5,712 nucleotides of DNA from Phycisphaerae bacterium (lineage in GTDB: Bacteria; Planctomycetota; Phycisphaerae; Sedimentisphaerales; Anaerohalosphaeraceae), in contig SKKI01000325.1 in NCBI GenBank assembly GCA_007121565.1, positions 1-5,712 on the forward strand, read 5' to 3'. How positions within the stretch are numbered: position 1 is the stretch's first letter; each line of letters opens with the position of its first letter. The translations under genes and the position numbers were made by a program. Positions 5,406-5,712 of this stretch are shown here, in pieces. A model generated the notes under the pieces. It had not been told where the DNA came from, did no database searches, and was given only the letters and a program-made list of their open reading frames with translations.

Positions 5406-5591
5406 CTACGGGTCAATGGCCAGGTCGATGATCTGCTTGCGTATGCTTTCCGGCAGGGCATCCCAGCGGTCGATCAGGGCTTGCAATTCGGGGGTCTTTT
5501 CCGGTGCTTCGATGCGCACATCGGACAATGGCGCGTCCAAATCGTCCTGCGGCGTTTCCGCAAGTGCCTTGTTTTGCAAGGGCTTATGAAG
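5406..5591 (-). pseudogene. C-terminal tail of a tyrosine recombinase/integrase, abutting ssrA
   Basis: Directly after the tmRNA 3' end, on the same strand, 61 codons read without a stop: first LHKPLQNKALAETP, then an acidic linker, then TPELQALIDRWDALPESI and RKQIIDLAIDP, ending at TAG 5408-5406. The combination of LQNKxLA, a variable linker and a final 'L..L...W..LPE.IR..I..L' helix pair matches my recollection of the extreme C-termini of planctomycete phage-type integrases. The catalytic domain (R-H-R-Y) is absent, and there is no credible start codon, because tmRNA occupies the upstream side. It therefore looks like the tail of an integrase gene split by integration at the ssrA 3' end, or a leftover from a decayed island. 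The family call rests on memory of a short, non-catalytic region. Confidence 0.5.
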
Positions 5592-5712
5592 TGGAGGCGG
5601 GGGGAGTCGAACCCCCGTCCCGTGATATTTCGAGTCAGACTTCTACGTGTGTAGTCGATCGTTTAGGGTTTCGCTCCAACCGACGCCGAACGACAGGCTT
5701 CGGTTTTCGCTA
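5592..5712 (-). ncRNA. ssrA: Transfer-messenger RNA, 3' part (5' part beyond window edge)
   Basis: tmRNA rescues stalled ribosomes by acting as an alanyl-tRNA and then as a short mRNA for a degradation tag. The minus strand shows the tRNA-like 3' end: T-stem GGGGG, T-loop TTCGACT, CCCCC, then acceptor strand CGCCTCC and discriminator A at 5592; CCA is not encoded. Before it comes the helix-2 region and the characteristic segment GACTACACACGTAGAAGTC (5656-5638), which is common in bacterial tmRNAs just after the tag region. The stretch near the right edge (CCGAAGCC...CGGCGTCGGTTGG) fits a pseudoknot. The tag codons and 5' acceptor strand (expected GGGGGCG) lie outside the window. The 3' end of ssrA is a well-known attachment site for genomic islands, and integrase-like sequence begins here at the very next base. 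Confidence 0.92.

Noticed and set aside
5085..5654. 189-codon plus-strand ORF ending in WRRGESNPRP and further residues
   Set aside because: The ending is the antisense translation of the tmRNA T-arm and acceptor stem, a familiar artefact. The rest is antisense to the better supported minus-strand remnants and gains length from the stop-poor composition.
1..5712. CRISPR array, rRNA, complete tRNA, toxin-antitoxin pair or defence operon
   Set aside because: No regularly spaced direct repeats, no rRNA-like sequence, and no tRNA other than the tRNA-like end of tmRNA. The two small overlapping genes are membrane paralogues without toxin or antitoxin motifs.

Overview
The window comes from a GC-rich bacterial chromosome with AT-rich intergenic gaps. 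The organism is most consistent with Planctomycetota or a related PVC/metagenomic lineage. The pointers are short palindromic hairpins of three kinds between genes, a recombinase tail of a type I recall from planctomycete integrases, and an uncharacterised lipoprotein type common in such genomes. This is an inference, not a proof; murA and tmRNA show only that it is bacterial.

Left part (1-1260). The first codons of an unidentified minus-strand gene run off the left edge. A REP-like hairpin follows. Next come two tandem minus-strand paralogues encoding small four-helix membrane proteins with a DER(D/E) motif, joined by an ATGA stop/start overlap. They have a strong sigma70-type promoter (TTGACA-17-TACTAT) whose -10 lies in a 16-bp palindrome (candidate operator). 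Phased 10-bp A/T repeats sit just upstream of it.

Centre (1385-4879). A CPBP-family intramembrane protease (minus) and murA (plus, first committed step of peptidoglycan synthesis, catalytic Cys present) diverge from a 95-nt gap in which two good promoters face each other with overlapping -10 boxes. After murA come two tandem REP-like hairpins, then a nitroreductase-family flavoprotein (plus). It converges on a minus-strand lipoprotein gene of unknown function, which is followed on its upstream side by a third hairpin type.

Right part (4935-5712). This is a scar-like, mobile-element-derived zone ending in the 3' half of the tmRNA gene ssrA (minus strand, running off the right edge). Immediately after the tmRNA 3' end, on the same strand, is a 61-codon open stretch that reads like the C-terminal tail of a tyrosine recombinase. 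It is followed in the same frame by a strand-skewed, A-poor stretch and a helix-turn-helix piece of an IS3-type transposase broken at a T-run, then by an imperfect inverted-repeat pair. The simplest reading is an old integration site at the 3' end of ssrA with decayed element remains. No complete new defence or mobile system is visible here. The most noteworthy signals are the ssrA junction, the A-free strand and the regulated paralogue pair.
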